Shown here: in pieces, positions 25,605 through 38,085 of the stretch | Position numbering within the stretch: position 1 is the stretch's first letter | Layout: each line of letters opens with the position of its first letter | Assembly (NCBI GenBank): GCA_963853835.1 | Contig: OY970828.1 | Coordinates: 19,640,977-19,704,976 of the forward strand | DNA length: 64,000 nt | DNA from: Calendula officinalis | Lineage: Eukaryota > Streptophyta > Magnoliopsida > Asterales > Asteraceae | Direction: 5' to 3' | Translations under genes and position numbers: made by a program | The notes under the pieces: generated by a model | Told to the model about the DNA's origin: nothing | Seen by the model: the letters and a program-made list of their open reading frames with translations, nothing else | The model's database searches: none

Positions 25605-27337
25605 TGTAACGACCGAAGTTTTGTAAATAAATAAATTGTACAAAAATATGATAAATAAGGATAATTCATTTCAGAACCGTAGGAATTGGTTTCGTCTCAT
25701 TTGGACACCGTATGAGAAAGTTATGGACGAAACCGGGTCGAGACAAAGACCGAAAAGTGCAGCCTAGCTGACTAGTGGAGTTCACGGCGCGAAGTGGAGT
25801 TCGCGATCGCGAACTCCATCCAGGGAATTGGGGTTTTTGACGATCGGAGTTCACGACCCATTACCGATCGCGAAGTGTTCACGACACGCAGAGTTCGCGA
25901 CGCGAACAAGTTCGCGATCGTGAACTATGAAACTCTGTATAAAAACGGGTCGAGGCTAGGGTTTTGACACCTACACCCCTAGAACCCTACCAGCCGTTAT
26001 TTTGGAAGAAGTGCTCTAGTGTTGCTGTTCTTGAGCTCAAATCTTCATATTTCTTGGAGATTATTGATCTAAGGTAAGAATCCTTGTTAGTTTATGCATC
26101 TCTTTGGTATTTTGAGCTCTATTTGGGTATTAGTGGTGGTTTTGGGAACCAACCACATCATCTATGGGGAAGATGATCTATCATGGGTGTAAAACACTCA
26201 TGGTAAGCTTGTAATCAATGTGTACAAGTTGGATTTCGGTTTTATGGATAGAAATCTTGAACTAGGGTTTGAGATTTCCACCAAGTGGTATCAACTTGGT
26301 GGTTGGGAATGTTAAGATGGATTATCTAGTAGCTAGTTATGGTTTATGATTAGATTTGTTATGATTTTGATGATAGGTCAAGAAGGAGTTGAGATTGGAA
26401 GTACTTCTTTGATTAAGAAGTAAAGATTGTGTTGATTTACACAAGTATTGGATAGCATTGCTAAGGTGAGTACATGTGATCTTTTATGAGTACATAGGAA
26501 AATGATTTCAATGACTAAAATGATTAAAAGAGTCTTTATTGAATAAACGTTTTTGATAAAGAAACTGATTGTAATGTTTATATGCCATGAAATTATTTGT
26601 GACATTGACTTGTTAAATTGATGATTGATTTGGAGCTAAGGCTCATGTTGATGACCAATTATGTGTTAGTCAAATTATCCGGAAATGATAACCCATTCGT
26701 GGGGGAGTAGAGATTACTACTTGGGGCGGTACCTCCCTGCGCAAGGGTAGTATATCTAAGTGAACGATAACCCGAAATTCGGGGGACTATGATAACCCGA
26801 TAAAAAGGGGGATTACGATAACCCGCGGGACGGGGTAGTGATGATCTCGGTAAGTTTGGGAGAACCCCAATTACCATAAGATCTTTTGATGATAACCCAT
26901 ATCGAGGGAGTTGCTTCGGGATGACCCGTTGCGTATGTGTGAGCTTAGGGCAAGCTCGAGATTTTGTTGGACTTATGTGCAATTTGATAATCATCTTATT
27001 GTTATTATTTTGATGCATTTAATTATGACCGGGTCAAAACCCATGTTTCTCACGAGACAATTTTGTCTCACGTACTACGTTTTCTTTTATGTCTATGTAC
27101 TCAGGTTCGGGAGCTAAGGATTAGGCGGCCCGTAGTGATAGCATTTGGATGATTAGCTCGGTGTACCATTTGATTCCCTAGACTATTGTTTTTTATATAT
27201 ATTCGTAACACCGGTTTTGGCACTCTCTAATTATTCAAATGTTTTATTTCAACCCATATCTTGGTTATTGTGGATTTTTAAATGTTAAACTTGTTATTTA
27301 AAAAGTTTAAATTATTTTGAAAAATCGGTGTGTTACA
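25605..27337 (+). repeat. Full-length gypsy LTR (1,733 bp)
   Basis: It begins TGTAAC and ends GTTACA, a perfect 6-bp inverted terminal repeat, with the polypurine tract on its left and a Met-tRNA primer-binding site on its right. It therefore serves both as 3' LTR of the first unit and 5' LTR of the second. The U3 part (25690-25935) has the phrase ggacaccgtatgagaaagtt followed by several gttcgcgatcgcgaac-like repeats. A perfect 22-bp palindrome lies at 25796-25817. A TATA box is at 25938. Confidence 0.95.
25938..25944 (+). promoter_or_regulatory. TATA box of the gypsy LTR
   Basis: TATAAAA follows the CpG-rich U3 repeats and is the best TATA match in the LTR, so transcription should start some 25-35 bases downstream. 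The truncated LTR at 19588 lacks the equivalent sequence. The only gypsy promoter kept in this composite therefore points into the broken gag copy and satellite B. Position and motif are seen; activity is inferred. Confidence 0.6.
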
Positions 27338-27340
27338 ACT

Positions 27341-27352
27341 TGGTATCAGAGC
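27341..27352 (+). promoter_or_regulatory. Second Met-tRNA primer-binding site
   Basis: TGGTATCAGAGC lies three bases after the end of the full LTR, in the same arrangement as at 20748. This proves that a second internal region begins here. Confidence 0.93.
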
Positions 27353-27560
27353 ATTAGTCTAAGTGAATTAGGTTGGTTACCCACCCTAGACTTGGACTTT
27401 GCTTTTGGGACATTATGTTCTATAGGAAGTTAGGTTGACCTTTAAGATCTAGGGTTGACCATTGAGGGAATTGTTTTAAATCGAGCTATTCTTATGTTTA
27501 ATTTTGACTTTTTAGTCAACTTATTAGATTCTAATTGGGTTGACATCTTATTATAGTAAG

Positions 27561-28348
27561 ATGGCTAGAACGAGAAGTGGTCGAATAGTGGATGGAGAAC
27601 AAGCTTCAAATGTGAATCCAGATGGGAATGGATTGGCCAATTCGGGTATCGGGAATAACCATACTCCGGTAACAATGGAGGCCATTCAATCCATGCTCAC
27701 CAATATGAGAAATGTTATGCAACAAGATGTTAACCGGATCATAAATGATCGGTTGAACTTGGGAGGTGATGAAGATGAAAGGGAGGAAGAAGAACGTCTC
27801 TTTGAGGAGGAGAGGGAGGAAAGTGAAGATTCCCCTCAACTCACTAAGACCTAGTCAACGGGAAACACCAACCCGACCGAGAAATCCTCCAATGGGGAAA
27901 GTGGTGAAGAGAGAAAGGTTGAACGTGAAGGATGTTCTTACAAGACGTTCCTTGCTTGCCGTCCCGACTTCTATCTCGGGAGTACGGAACCGAAAGTGAC
28001 GGTTCGATGGATTTGAGAAACGGAACGTGTGCTTGAGAGTAGCAAGTGCAAGGAGGAAGACATGGTGACTTACGCCTCACGTTTGTTCAAAGATGATGCT
28101 CTTACATGGTGGGACACCGTGTATGAAACCTTGGGGAAGAAAGCCATTTACAAGATGTCGTGGGATGAGTTCACTAGGAGACTAAAAGAGAAGTATTGTC
28201 CCGAAAGGGAGTTGGAGGAGTTGTTGGAAGAGTTCTTGCACTTCAAGAAAGGCAATTTGACCTTGGATGAGTATACCAAGAAGTTCACGGGATACCTCCC
28301 GTTCGTGTCAAGTAATTACCCAACCGAACGTAGTCGTGTGGTTCGGTT
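27561..28348 (+). pseudogene. Second gypsy gag copy, truncated
   Basis: It repeats the gag start of 20968 onward at about 99% identity by eye. It has an in-frame TAG at 27852-27854 and a TGA at about 28014, both absent from the first copy. The TGA arises by C-to-T in a CGA codon, as expected for a methylated CpG. It is cut at 28345-28348, where gag (gtggttcggtt) passes into satellite B (aggttattgg) through the shared bases ggtt. The cut falls before the zinc knuckles, so no pol sequence is left. 27353-27560 is the leader. Confidence 0.93.
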
Positions 28349-31300
28349 ATTGGACGTAGCTAGTGGTTATAATGCTTCACGGGCGATTCGTATGTGTAAT
28401 GGACACCAATTAATGTTTAAAATGGATACTTATAGGTTATTGGTCATAGCTAGTGGTCAAAATCGTTCACGGGGAATTCGTATGAGTTCTAGACACCAAT
28501 TACAGTTTAAGAAATTGATACTTATAGGTTTTTGGATATAGCTAGTGATTATAATGGTTCACGGGCCATTTGTATTTGTTATCGAAACCAATTAAGGTTT
28601 AAAATGGATACTTATAGGTTATTGGTCATAGCTAGTGGTCAAAATCATTCACGGGGCATTCGTATGGGTTCAAAACACCAATTACAGTTTAAAAAATGGA
28701 TACTTATAGGTTATTGGTCATACCTAGTGGTTATAGTGTTCAAGGGCCATTCGTATGGCCTATGGGCGCTAATTACGGTTTAACAAGGATACTTATAGGT
28801 TATTGGTCGAAGCTAGTGGTTATAATGGTTCACGGGCCATTCGTATGTGTAATGGACACCAATTAATGTTTAAAATGGATACTTATAGGTTATTGGTCAT
28901 AGCTAGTGGTCAAAATCGTTCACGGGGAATTCGTATGAGTTCTAGACACCAATTACAGTTTAAGAAATTGATACTTATAGGTTTTTGGTTATAGCTAGTG
29001 ATTATAATGGTTCACGGGCCATTTGTATTTGTTATCGAAACCGATTAAGGTTTAAAATGGATACTTATAGGTTATTGGTCATAGCTAGTGGTCAAAATCA
29101 CTCACGGTGCATTCGTATGGGTTCTAGACACCAATTACAGTTTAAAAAATGGATACTTATAGGTTATCGGTCATACCTAGTGGTTATAGTGGTTCACGGG
29201 CCATTCGTATGGGCTATAGATGCTAATTACGGTTTAACAATGATACTTATAGGTTATTGGTCATGGCTATTGGTTATAATGGGTCACCGACCATTCGTAT
29301 GGGCTATGGACGCTAGTTAGGGTTTAATAAGGATAGTTATAGGTTATTGCTCGAAACTAGTGGTTATAGTGGTTCACGGGCCATTCGTATGGGCTATGAA
29401 TGCTAATTACGGTTTAACAACGATACTTAAATGTTATTGGTCGAAGGTAGTGATTATAATGGTTCACGGGCCATTCTTATGGGTAATGGACAACAATTAA
29501 GGTTTAAAATGGATACTTGTAGGTTATTGGTCTTAGCTAATGAACAAAATTACTCACGGGGCATTCGTATGGGTTCCAGACACCAATGACAATTTAAAAA
29601 ATGGATGCTTATAGGTTATCGGTCTTAGCTAGTGGTTATAATGGTTCACGCGACATTCCTATGGGTAATGGACACCAATTAAGGTTTAAAATTGATACTT
29701 ATATGTTACTGGTCATAGCTAGTGGTCAAAATCATTCACGGGGCATTCGTATGGGTTCTAGACACCAATTACAGTTTAAAAAAATGGATACTTATAGGTT
29801 ATTGGTCATAGCTAGTGGTTATAACGGTTCACGGGCCATTCCTAAGGTCTATGGACGCTAATTACGGTTTAACAAGGATACTTATAGGTTATTGGTCGAA
29901 GCTAGTAGTTATAATGGTTCACGGGCCATTTGTATGTGTAATGGACACCAATTAATGTTTAAAATGGATACTTATAGGTTATTGGTCATAGCTAGTGGCC
30001 AAAAATCATTCACGGGGCATTCGTATGGGTTTTAGACACCAATTACAATTTAGAAAAATGGATATTTATAGGTTATTAGTCATAGCTAGTGGTTATAATG
30101 GTTCACGACCCATTCCTATGGGTTATCAACACCAATCACAGTTTAAAAAATGGATACTTATAGGTTATTGGTTATAGCTAGTGATTATAATGGTTCACGG
30201 GCCATTCGTATGGGCTATGGACGCCAAGTACGGTTTAACATGGATACTTATAGGTTATTGGACGTAGCTAGTGGTTATAATGCTTCACGGGCCATTCGTA
30301 TGTGTAATGGACACCAATTAATGTTTAAAATGGATACTTATAGGTTATTGGTCATAGCTAGTGGTCAAAATCGTTCACGGGGAATTCGTATGAGTTCTAG
30401 ACACCAATTACAGTTTAAGAAATTGATACTTATAGGTTTTTGGTTATAGCTAGTGATTATAATGGTTCACGGGCCATTTGTATTTGTTATCGAAACCGAT
30501 TAAGGTTTAAAATGGATACTTATAGGTTATTGGTCATAGCTAGTGGTCAAAATCATTCACGGGGCATTCGTATGGGTTCAAGACACCAATTACAGTTTAA
30601 AAAATGGATACTTATAGGTTATTGGTCATACCTAGTGGTTATAGTGTTCAAGGGCCATTCGTATGGCCTATGGACGCTAATTACGGTTTAACAAGGATAC
30701 TTATAGGTTATTGGTCGAAGCTAGTGGTTATAATGGTTCACGGGCCATTCGTATGTGTAATGGACACCAATTAATGTTTAAAATGGATACTTATAGGTTA
30801 TTGGTCATAGCTAGTGGCCAAAATCGTTCACGGGGCATTCCTATGAGTTCTAGACAGCAATTACAGTTTAAAAAATGGATATATGCTTTATTGGTCATAG
30901 CTTGTTGTCAAAATCGTTCACGGGGCATTCGTGTGGGTTCTAGACACCAATTACAGTTTAAAAAATGGGTACTTATAGGTTATTGGTCATAGCTATTGGA
31001 TATAATGGTTAACGGGCCATTCGTATGGGCTATGGACGCTAATTACAGTTAAACATGGATACTTGTAGGTTATTGGTCGAAGCTAGTGATTATAATGGTT
31101 CACGGGCCATTCGTATGGGTAATGGACACCAATTAAGGTTTAAAAAGGATACTCATAGGTTTTTGGTCATAGCTATAGGTCAAAATTAGTCACGGGGCAT
31201 TCGTATGGGTTCTAGACACCAATTACAAGTTAAAAATAGATACTTATAGGTTATCGGTCATAGCTAGTGGTTATAATGGTTCACGAGACATTCGTATGGG

Positions 31301-32586
31301 TAATGGACACCAATTAAGGTTTAAAATTGATACTTATAGGTTACTGGTCATAGCTAGTGGTCAAAATCATTCACGGGGCATTCGTACGGGTTCTAGACAC
31401 CAATTACAGTTTAAAAAATGGATACTTATAGGTTATTAGTCATAGCTAGTGGTTATAATGGTTCACGGGGCATTCGTATGGGCTATGGACGCAAATTACG
31501 GTTTAACAAGGATACTTATAGGCTATTGGTCGAAGCTAGCGGTTATAATGGTTCACGGGCCATTCGTAAGGTCTATGGACGCTAATTACAGTTTAACAAG
31601 GATACTTATAGGTTATTGGTCGTAGCTAGTGGTTATAATGGTTCACGGGCCATTCATATGGGTAATGGACATCAATTAAGGTTTAAAGTGGATACTTATA
31701 GGTTATTGGTTGAAGCTAGTGGTTATAATGGTTCACGGGGCATTCGTATGGGTAATTGACTCATATTAAGGTTTAAAATGGATACTTATAGGTCATTGGT
31801 CTTAGCTAGTGGTCAAAATCGTTCACGGGACATTCGTATGGGTTCTAGACACCAATTACAATTTAGAAAAATGGATATTTATCAGTTATTGGTCATAGCT
31901 AGTGGTTATAATGGTTCACGGGCCATTCCTATGGGTTATCAACACCAATCACAGTTTAAAAAATGGATACTTATAGGTTATTGGTTATAGCTAGTGATTA
32001 TAATGGTTCACGGGCCATTCGTATGGGCTATGGACGCCAAGTACGGTTTAACATGGATACTTATAGGTTATTCGACGTAGTTAGTGGTTATAATGCTTCA
32101 CGGGCCATTCGTATGTGTAATGGACACCAATTAATGTTTAAAATGGATACTTATAGGTTATTGGTCGTAGCTAGTGGTCAAAATCGTTCACGGGGCATTT
32201 CTATGAGTTCTAGACACCAATTACAGTTTAAGAAATGGATACTTATAGGTTATTGGTCATAACTAGTGGCCATAATGGTTCACGGGCCATTTGTATGGGT
32301 TATCAACACCAATTACAGTTAAAAAAATGGATACTTATAGGTTTTTGGTTATAGCTAGTGATTATAATGGTTCACAGGCCGTTTGTATTTGTTATCGAAA
32401 CCAATTAAGGTTTAAAATGGATACTTATAGGGTATTGGTCATAGCTAGTGGTCAAAATCATTCACGGGGCATTCGTATGGGTTCTAGACACCAATTACAG
32501 TTTAAAAAATGGATACTTATAGGTTATTGGTCATACCTAGTGGTTATAGTGTTCAAGGGCCATTCGTATGGCCTATGGATGCTAAT
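28345..32586 (+). repeat. Satellite B array, block 2
   Basis: About 47 monomers fill this block, in the same orientation as block 1 but closer in sequence to block 3. Pairs of segments recur about 1,908 bp apart (28532/30440 and 28803/30711), the higher-order period also seen in block 3. The class of monomer ending in cagtttagaaaaatgg (31778) anchors the higher-order repeat. The last monomer is interrupted by the copia element. Confidence 0.95.
32582..32586. repeat. Target-site duplication, left copy (ctaat)
   Basis: ctaat occurs here and again at 40491-40495, on either side of the copia element, inside the satellite B phrase gctaattacgg. The following bases are also shared by chance, so the left boundary of the element is uncertain by about three bases. 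Confidence 0.75.
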
Positions 32587-32589
32587 TAA

Positions 32590-33236
32590 TGGTGATTTTC
32601 GGTTATTACAAGTAACAAAAACGCAGCGGAAAGATTTAATCACCATGAACGGATCTTGATATCAATCATACAATTAAACTATAAGAAAATCAAAGAGAAT
32701 GGTATAAGAATTCATACCCTAGTTGCCTTTGATTATTGTGTATTCGGATGGAGTTGGTGATGGATTGAAACCAAGTATTCAATTAGAATATCTCTAAAAG
32801 AAAGTCCACAAAACACTTCAAGAACACCAAAGGAGGATGCTAGTCCTTGATTCTTGAGAGCAAATGGAAGCAAAAGATGGGATGTATTGCGTGTGTGTGC
32901 CGTGAATTCACAAGGCAAGGGAGGGAGTTTATGGAGTCATTTACACTCCATAATGATGCCTTTATTCCCATTAATGATTTGCATAAACCATTGACCAATG
33001 TTTACACACAAGTCCTTATCTTTTGTTCCTTCTAGTTTGCTCACATTAAGGTTTCAATATTAAGATTTAATATTAAACTTATATATAAGCATGTAGCTTA
33101 TATTAATATATATAATGTAATTACCCTAATTACACTATATATCTTATGGTGCTAAGTGTTTAAGTGTGTGACCCTTTAGGCTCACAAACTACTAGCCATA
33201 TAACTATATGTTATACGCGTGAAGCATATTCCAACA
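32590..33236 (-). repeat. Copia 3' LTR
   Basis: It is 647 bp long. On the coding strand it starts TGTTGGAATATGC and ends in ...AAATCACCA, possibly plus TTA. It is almost identical to 39842-40490. It is AT-rich, with a tatatataa stretch. Confidence 0.93.
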
Positions 33237-33247
33237 GCTCCCACTTG
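33237..33247 (-). promoter_or_regulatory. Copia polypurine tract
   Basis: On the - strand, aagtgggagc abuts the 3' LTR start, as expected for the plus-strand primer. Confidence 0.75.
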
Positions 33248-34077
33248 CGCACGTGATAACATCAAGTAGTTATACAAGCAAAGGTTAGAGTCTAGCAACC
33301 CGCCAATGCCCCTAGAAGTACATGAGGAGTTTCATAAAATCTTTGTTCAAAGTTTTCGAGCAGTTATCCTTTTGTTACTGATACTATGTTGAATTTCAGA
33401 CAAGGATAAATGTCAATCTAAAATTTCAACGATTCTGTTTCTCGATCTATACATTGAAGTAGATTACCAAAACCAATCAAGATTCATCGTGATTACCTTT
33501 TGGGTGTGGCCACACATACATCTATTCAAATCATCGAGGGGCCCAGTAGTATCTAATCCACATGCGTGGAGGAACAAATTCTTTGTTGACTGCACGTGTC
33601 TGTCATATGCTTAATGACAAACCCGATAATGGTTGTTATAGCAGCCTTATTCAGGTCAGCGTTTAACCATATCAAAGTTTGCCCCTCTACATACACAAAC
33701 CAACTTGCATCTCAAGTCAGAGGATAAGTGACAAAGCCTTTGTGAGATTCACTTGTGACATAAATCCAGGAAGTGATTTCTCATAGGTTGGGTCAGTCCA
33801 ATTGTGCATCAATATGAACAACATGTGAGTTTGATTTTATCATCCTTAGCCATACTAAGATAATGTCATCAATGCCCTCAGATTTGTCTTAATAATATTC
33901 CCATATTATTAATATGACAATGGACAGTTTAGAATATAAAACGCAGTAAATATTCATGGATATAAACATGCAAATATAGAACACAGTAGATATTCATATA
34001 AAAACGATCATATCAAATATATCAATTTATTCCAATAAAAACTGCTCAATGTTCCATTATCCAAATACTAAAACAGA
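33248..34077 (-). other. Copia 3' untranslated region
   Basis: About 830 bp lie between the polyprotein stop and the polypurine tract. I see no open frame of note, no env-like gene and no tandem repeat here, only AT-rich unique sequence. Confidence 0.7.
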
Positions 34078-37000
34078 TTACATGAAACTACTAGCTGGTT
34101 GAAGTCCAATGTTTCTAGCATGCTCAATATGTTTGGTACATGACATTGGCTTCGTGAAGGGGTCAGCTAAGTTGTCATCTGTATGAACTTTGAGCAAGCG
34201 TACATCTCCCATTAGGATCGCATCTCTAATGTAGTGAACCTTCCTCCGGTAATGTCTGGCGCCTTTCTGAACACCAGGTTCGTTGGCAATGATGATAGCA
34301 CTTGTGTTATCACAGTACATATCCATGGGTCTTTCATTACTGGGGACAACTCCAAGCCCAGAAATGAATTTCCTCATCCAAACAGCTTCCATTGCAGCTT
34401 CAGTAGTTGCAATGTATTCAGCTTCTATAGAAGACATAGCGATAGTGCTCTGCTTCGCACTTTTCCAATCAACAGCGCCTCCATTCAAAACGAAAACATA
34501 CCCCGTTTGAGATTTGGAATCATCTCTATCAGTCTCAAAACTAGCGTCAGAATAACAAGTAACGCTTAGCTCGTTTTGAGGCTCACCCCCATAGACAAGA
34601 AACATATCTTTAGTATTCCTAAGATACTTCAGTATGTTCTTAACAGCAGTCCAGTGACTCTCACATGGATTCTGTTGATATCGGCTTGTAAGGTTCTGTG
34701 AGAACGCTACATCAGGTCTTGTGCACCGCACAGCATACATGATAGATCCTACTGCCGAGGCGTAGGGGACATCACGCATACGTTTCATCTCATCAGGTGA
34801 GGACGGTTCTTGAGTCTTACTCAAGTGTACATTGTGTTGCATAGGGAGACTTCCACGTTTGGAAGCATCCATTCAAAATCGTTTTAGAATCTTATCAATG
34901 TACGCACTTTGACTTAGTCCGATTAACCGCTTTGATCTATCTCGGTAGATCTTTATACCAAGTATATATGCCGCTTCCCCAAGATCCTTCATAGCGAAGC
35001 ACTTCCCAAGCCAGGATTTTACATCTTGTAGCATTGGAATGTTATTTCCTATGAGTAGTATGTCATCGACATATAGGATTAGAAAGACGACAATGCTCCC
35101 ACTAGCTCTTACATATACACATGGCTCGTCGGGATTCTGAGTAAAGCCAAACGTTTTGACTTCCTCGTCGAATCTTTTGTTCCAACTTCTGGATGCTTGC
35201 TTTAGTCCATAAATGGACCTTTGAAGCTTACATACTTTCTTTGGGTGTTTTGTATTAACAAAACCCTCAGGCTGAACCATATAGACATCTTCATCAAGGT
35301 GTCCATTCAAGAAAGCAGTTTTAACATCCATTTGCCAAATCTCATAGTCATAGTATGCTGCTATGGCTATGACAATCCTAATAGCTCTAACGTCGGCAAC
35401 AGGCGAGAAGGTTTCATCATAGTCAATCCCGTAGGTTTGAGTGTAACCTTTTGCTACCAATCGAGCCTTATAGGTGTGTACATTTCCATCCATGTCGGTC
35501 TTCTTCTTGAAGATCCACTTGCTACCAACAGTCTTACTGTTAGGAGGAAGATCAACCAAAGTCCATACTTGGTTATCTTTCATGGATTGCATTTCCGCGT
35601 TCATAGCATCAAGCCATTTGTCAGATTCAGAATCTGCTAATGCAGCTCGATAGTTAGGGGGTTCATTATGATCCCCTAAACTCAGCTCCTCAGCATCGAT
35701 TTGGAAACCATATCGTTCAGGTGCATGAGGTATCCTTGCGGACCTTCGAACGGGGACTTCATCATTTTGAGGTGCAACAGGAACAGTTTCATGTTCAACC
35801 TCATCTTGATGTTCGCTAGTATCTACAATAGGTTGTGCATCTTCATCGCTTGGAATCTCATCAAAGTCGATGGTACTCCCACTTGCTTCTTGTGAAATGA
35901 GATTGCTCTCAAGAAACTCAGCATAACGAGCAATAATTACTTTTTGCTCAGGTGGGTAGTAGAAATAGTAACCCATTGTTTCCTCAGGGTATCCTATAAA
36001 GATGCACTTGACAGCTCTGGGTTCAAGTTTGTTCGGTGTGTCTCGTTTCACGAGAGCCTCACAACCCCAGACCTTCAAGTAAGACAAGTTAGGGACTTTC
36101 CCATGCCATATCTCATATGGTGTCTTTTCAACCTTCTTGGTGGGAACCATATTCAGTATGCGAGCAGCCGATTTGAGTGCATAACCCCAAAAGGATAGAG
36201 GCGGAGTTGTAGGACTCATCATCGATCGGACCATGTCAAGCAAGGTGCGATTTCTCCTCTCCGATACACCATTATGCTGTGGTGTATAAGGGGGAGTGAA
36301 TTGTGAGACAATCCCACAATTCTTAAGATGGTCTTGAAACTCATGGCTCATGTACTCTCCTCCTCGATCAGAACGGAGAACCTTTATCTTCTTGCCGAGT
36401 TGATTTTCTACTTCATTTTGGAAGGCTTTGAACGTTCCAAAGGTTTCATGTTTATGTTTAATCAAGTAAACATAACCATAACGACTAAAGTCGTCTGTGA
36501 AAGTAATGAAGTAGGTAGCACCTTCCCTAGTTCGAGTACTAAAAGGGCCACATACATCAGTATGTATGAGTCCAAGTAGATCATTGGCTCTTTCGCCTAC
36601 ATGGGAGAAAGGCTTGCGCGCCATTTTACCAGATATACAAGAAACACATTTATCAAATGATTCAGAATCATCTGATTTTATAAGTCCATCCTTTTGTAAT
36701 TTCAAAACGCGTTTCTTGTTAACGTGGCAAAGGCGACAACGCCATAGGAAAGTAGAATCCAAGTTCTTCTTGGATTTCTTGTTGCTACATGTATAAATAG
36801 AACTACTGTTTGTGATACGATTATGCATGTCAATCTCAAAGATACCATCACGAGGAATAGCATTAAAGTAAAAAACATTATCCTTTGAAACTGAAATACC
36901 AAAATCCGTAAAAGTATGAATAAAACCATTATTCCACAAACAAGAAAGCGATACTATACCCCTAGTAATACTAGGCGCATAGTGACAATTGTCTAATACA

Positions 37001-38085
37001 ATAATTAAACCACTAGGAAGGATTAAATCATAGCTTCCTATAGCTTCGACCGGTGCACGCATCCCATTGCCTACATACAAATCCAAAGCTCCATGGTTTA
37101 GCTTTCTACTTCCCCTTAGACCATGCATGGTATTACAAATGTGAGTTCCACAACCAGTGTCATATACCCATGATTTCTTTGGGAAAGCATATAGTTCTAT
37201 TGTGAAGATACCTGATGTGCCAACCTTGTTGGCTTTGTTCTTCATCAACTCCGCCAGGTAGGCAGGACAATTCCTCCTCCAATGGCTTGTTTCACCGCAG
37301 TGATGGCAAGCAAGCTCCTTAGCAGGGTGCTCCTTATGAGTAGGTGGGGGAACCTTTGGCTTGGGCTTGTAAACTTGCTTTCCCTTGCCATGGCCCTTAG
37401 CAACTACTTGCGGTTTCGGTTTTTGGATCTTCCCTTGCCTTATAGCAAGGACAGTAGGGGCCGGAGTTTTCTTGGGTAGGCTTGCTTCCGTTTGTTTCAG
37501 CATAGCATGTAATTCGGCGAATGTCTTCCCCATATTATGCATATGATAAGTCATGACAAACGGTGCAAAATCCTTATTGAGGGACGTTAGAATCAAGCTA
37601 ATCCCAAGGATGTGCGGCATAGCGTAACCAAGCTTCTCCATTTGGTCTAAGTAGCTCTTCATCTTCAAGAGATAAGAGCTAACAGACTGTCCCTCCTCCT
37701 GCTTGCAAGCGTGGAAGGCTTTGACAGTGTCAAAGAGTTCCTGCTCGGCTTGCTTTTGATACATGGCTTGTAGTTCACGCATCATATCAAATGCAGTGAG
37801 GTCCTCGAGATTCTTTTGAATCTCGGGAGTCATGCTCACTAGCATAAGCGCGGCGACCTCTTGTTGTTCGTTAAACCTCTTGGTATAGGCCGTACGAACA
37901 GCAGCGGTGGCGGTAGCAGCAGGGGCAGGGGGCAGCGCCTCCTCCAAATGGTGGTACTTGTGCTCGGCACTAAGGACAATCCTTAGGTTTCGAGACCAGT
38001 CCACAAAGTTCGTTCCATCAAGTTTCTCTTTTTCGAGAACGGAACGAATGGTGGTGTGTGTTAGGGTTTGATTGTTTGAAGTCAT
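34078..38085 (-). pseudogene. Copia gag-pol polyprotein with one nonsense codon
   Basis: The start is MTSNNQ at 38085. The first 1,070 codons are open, then a TGA (34873-34875), then 264 further codons in the same frame to the natural stop. Gag occupies about 1-250. A CCHC knuckle is at 260-273. The protease DTG is at 309-311. The integrase zinc finger has H454, C480 and C483, but R449 stands where the first histidine belongs. The integrase catalytic triad is D510, D573 and E609. Reverse transcriptase contains YVDD at 1005-1008. RNase H, with its YSDAS motif, lies in the portion after the stop. The stop cuts off RNase H, so this copy should not replicate on its own. Total length, about 1,335 codons, is normal for the family. 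The TGA fits C-to-T in a CGA codon (inference). Confidence 0.95.

Larger units (their letters stand above)
19588..28348 (+). mobile_element. Ty3/gypsy chromovirus, head-to-tail composite (1.33 units)
   Basis: The order is: 3' two-thirds of an LTR (19588-20744), complete internal region (20745-25604), complete LTR (25605-27337), then the first ~1 kb of a second internal region (27338-28348). The LTR and leader of the second unit repeat the first with an offset of about 6,594 bp. That equals one internal region plus one LTR. Both ends are cut by satellite B and there is no target-site duplication. Coding order gag-protease-RT-RNase H-integrase with a C-terminal chromodomain-like stretch places it in the chromoviruses (family knowledge); the Tekay/Del clade is my best guess. 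The coding region is broken and the first LTR lacks its promoter part, so this copy cannot be autonomous. Confidence 0.93.

Noticed and set aside
19580..28350. Target-site duplication around the gypsy composite
   Set aside because: Left flank (gcaattaca) and right flank (attggacg) are different parts of the satellite B monomer; only 2-4 bases are shared with the element ends.
33248..34077. env-like gene 3' of copia pol
   Set aside because: The region is about 830 bp and has no open frame of suitable length on the coding strand.
34234..34569. Open frames on the + strand inside the copia element (also 35221-35640 and 36328-36579)
   Set aside because: They are antisense shadows of the conserved gag-pol frame on the - strand.
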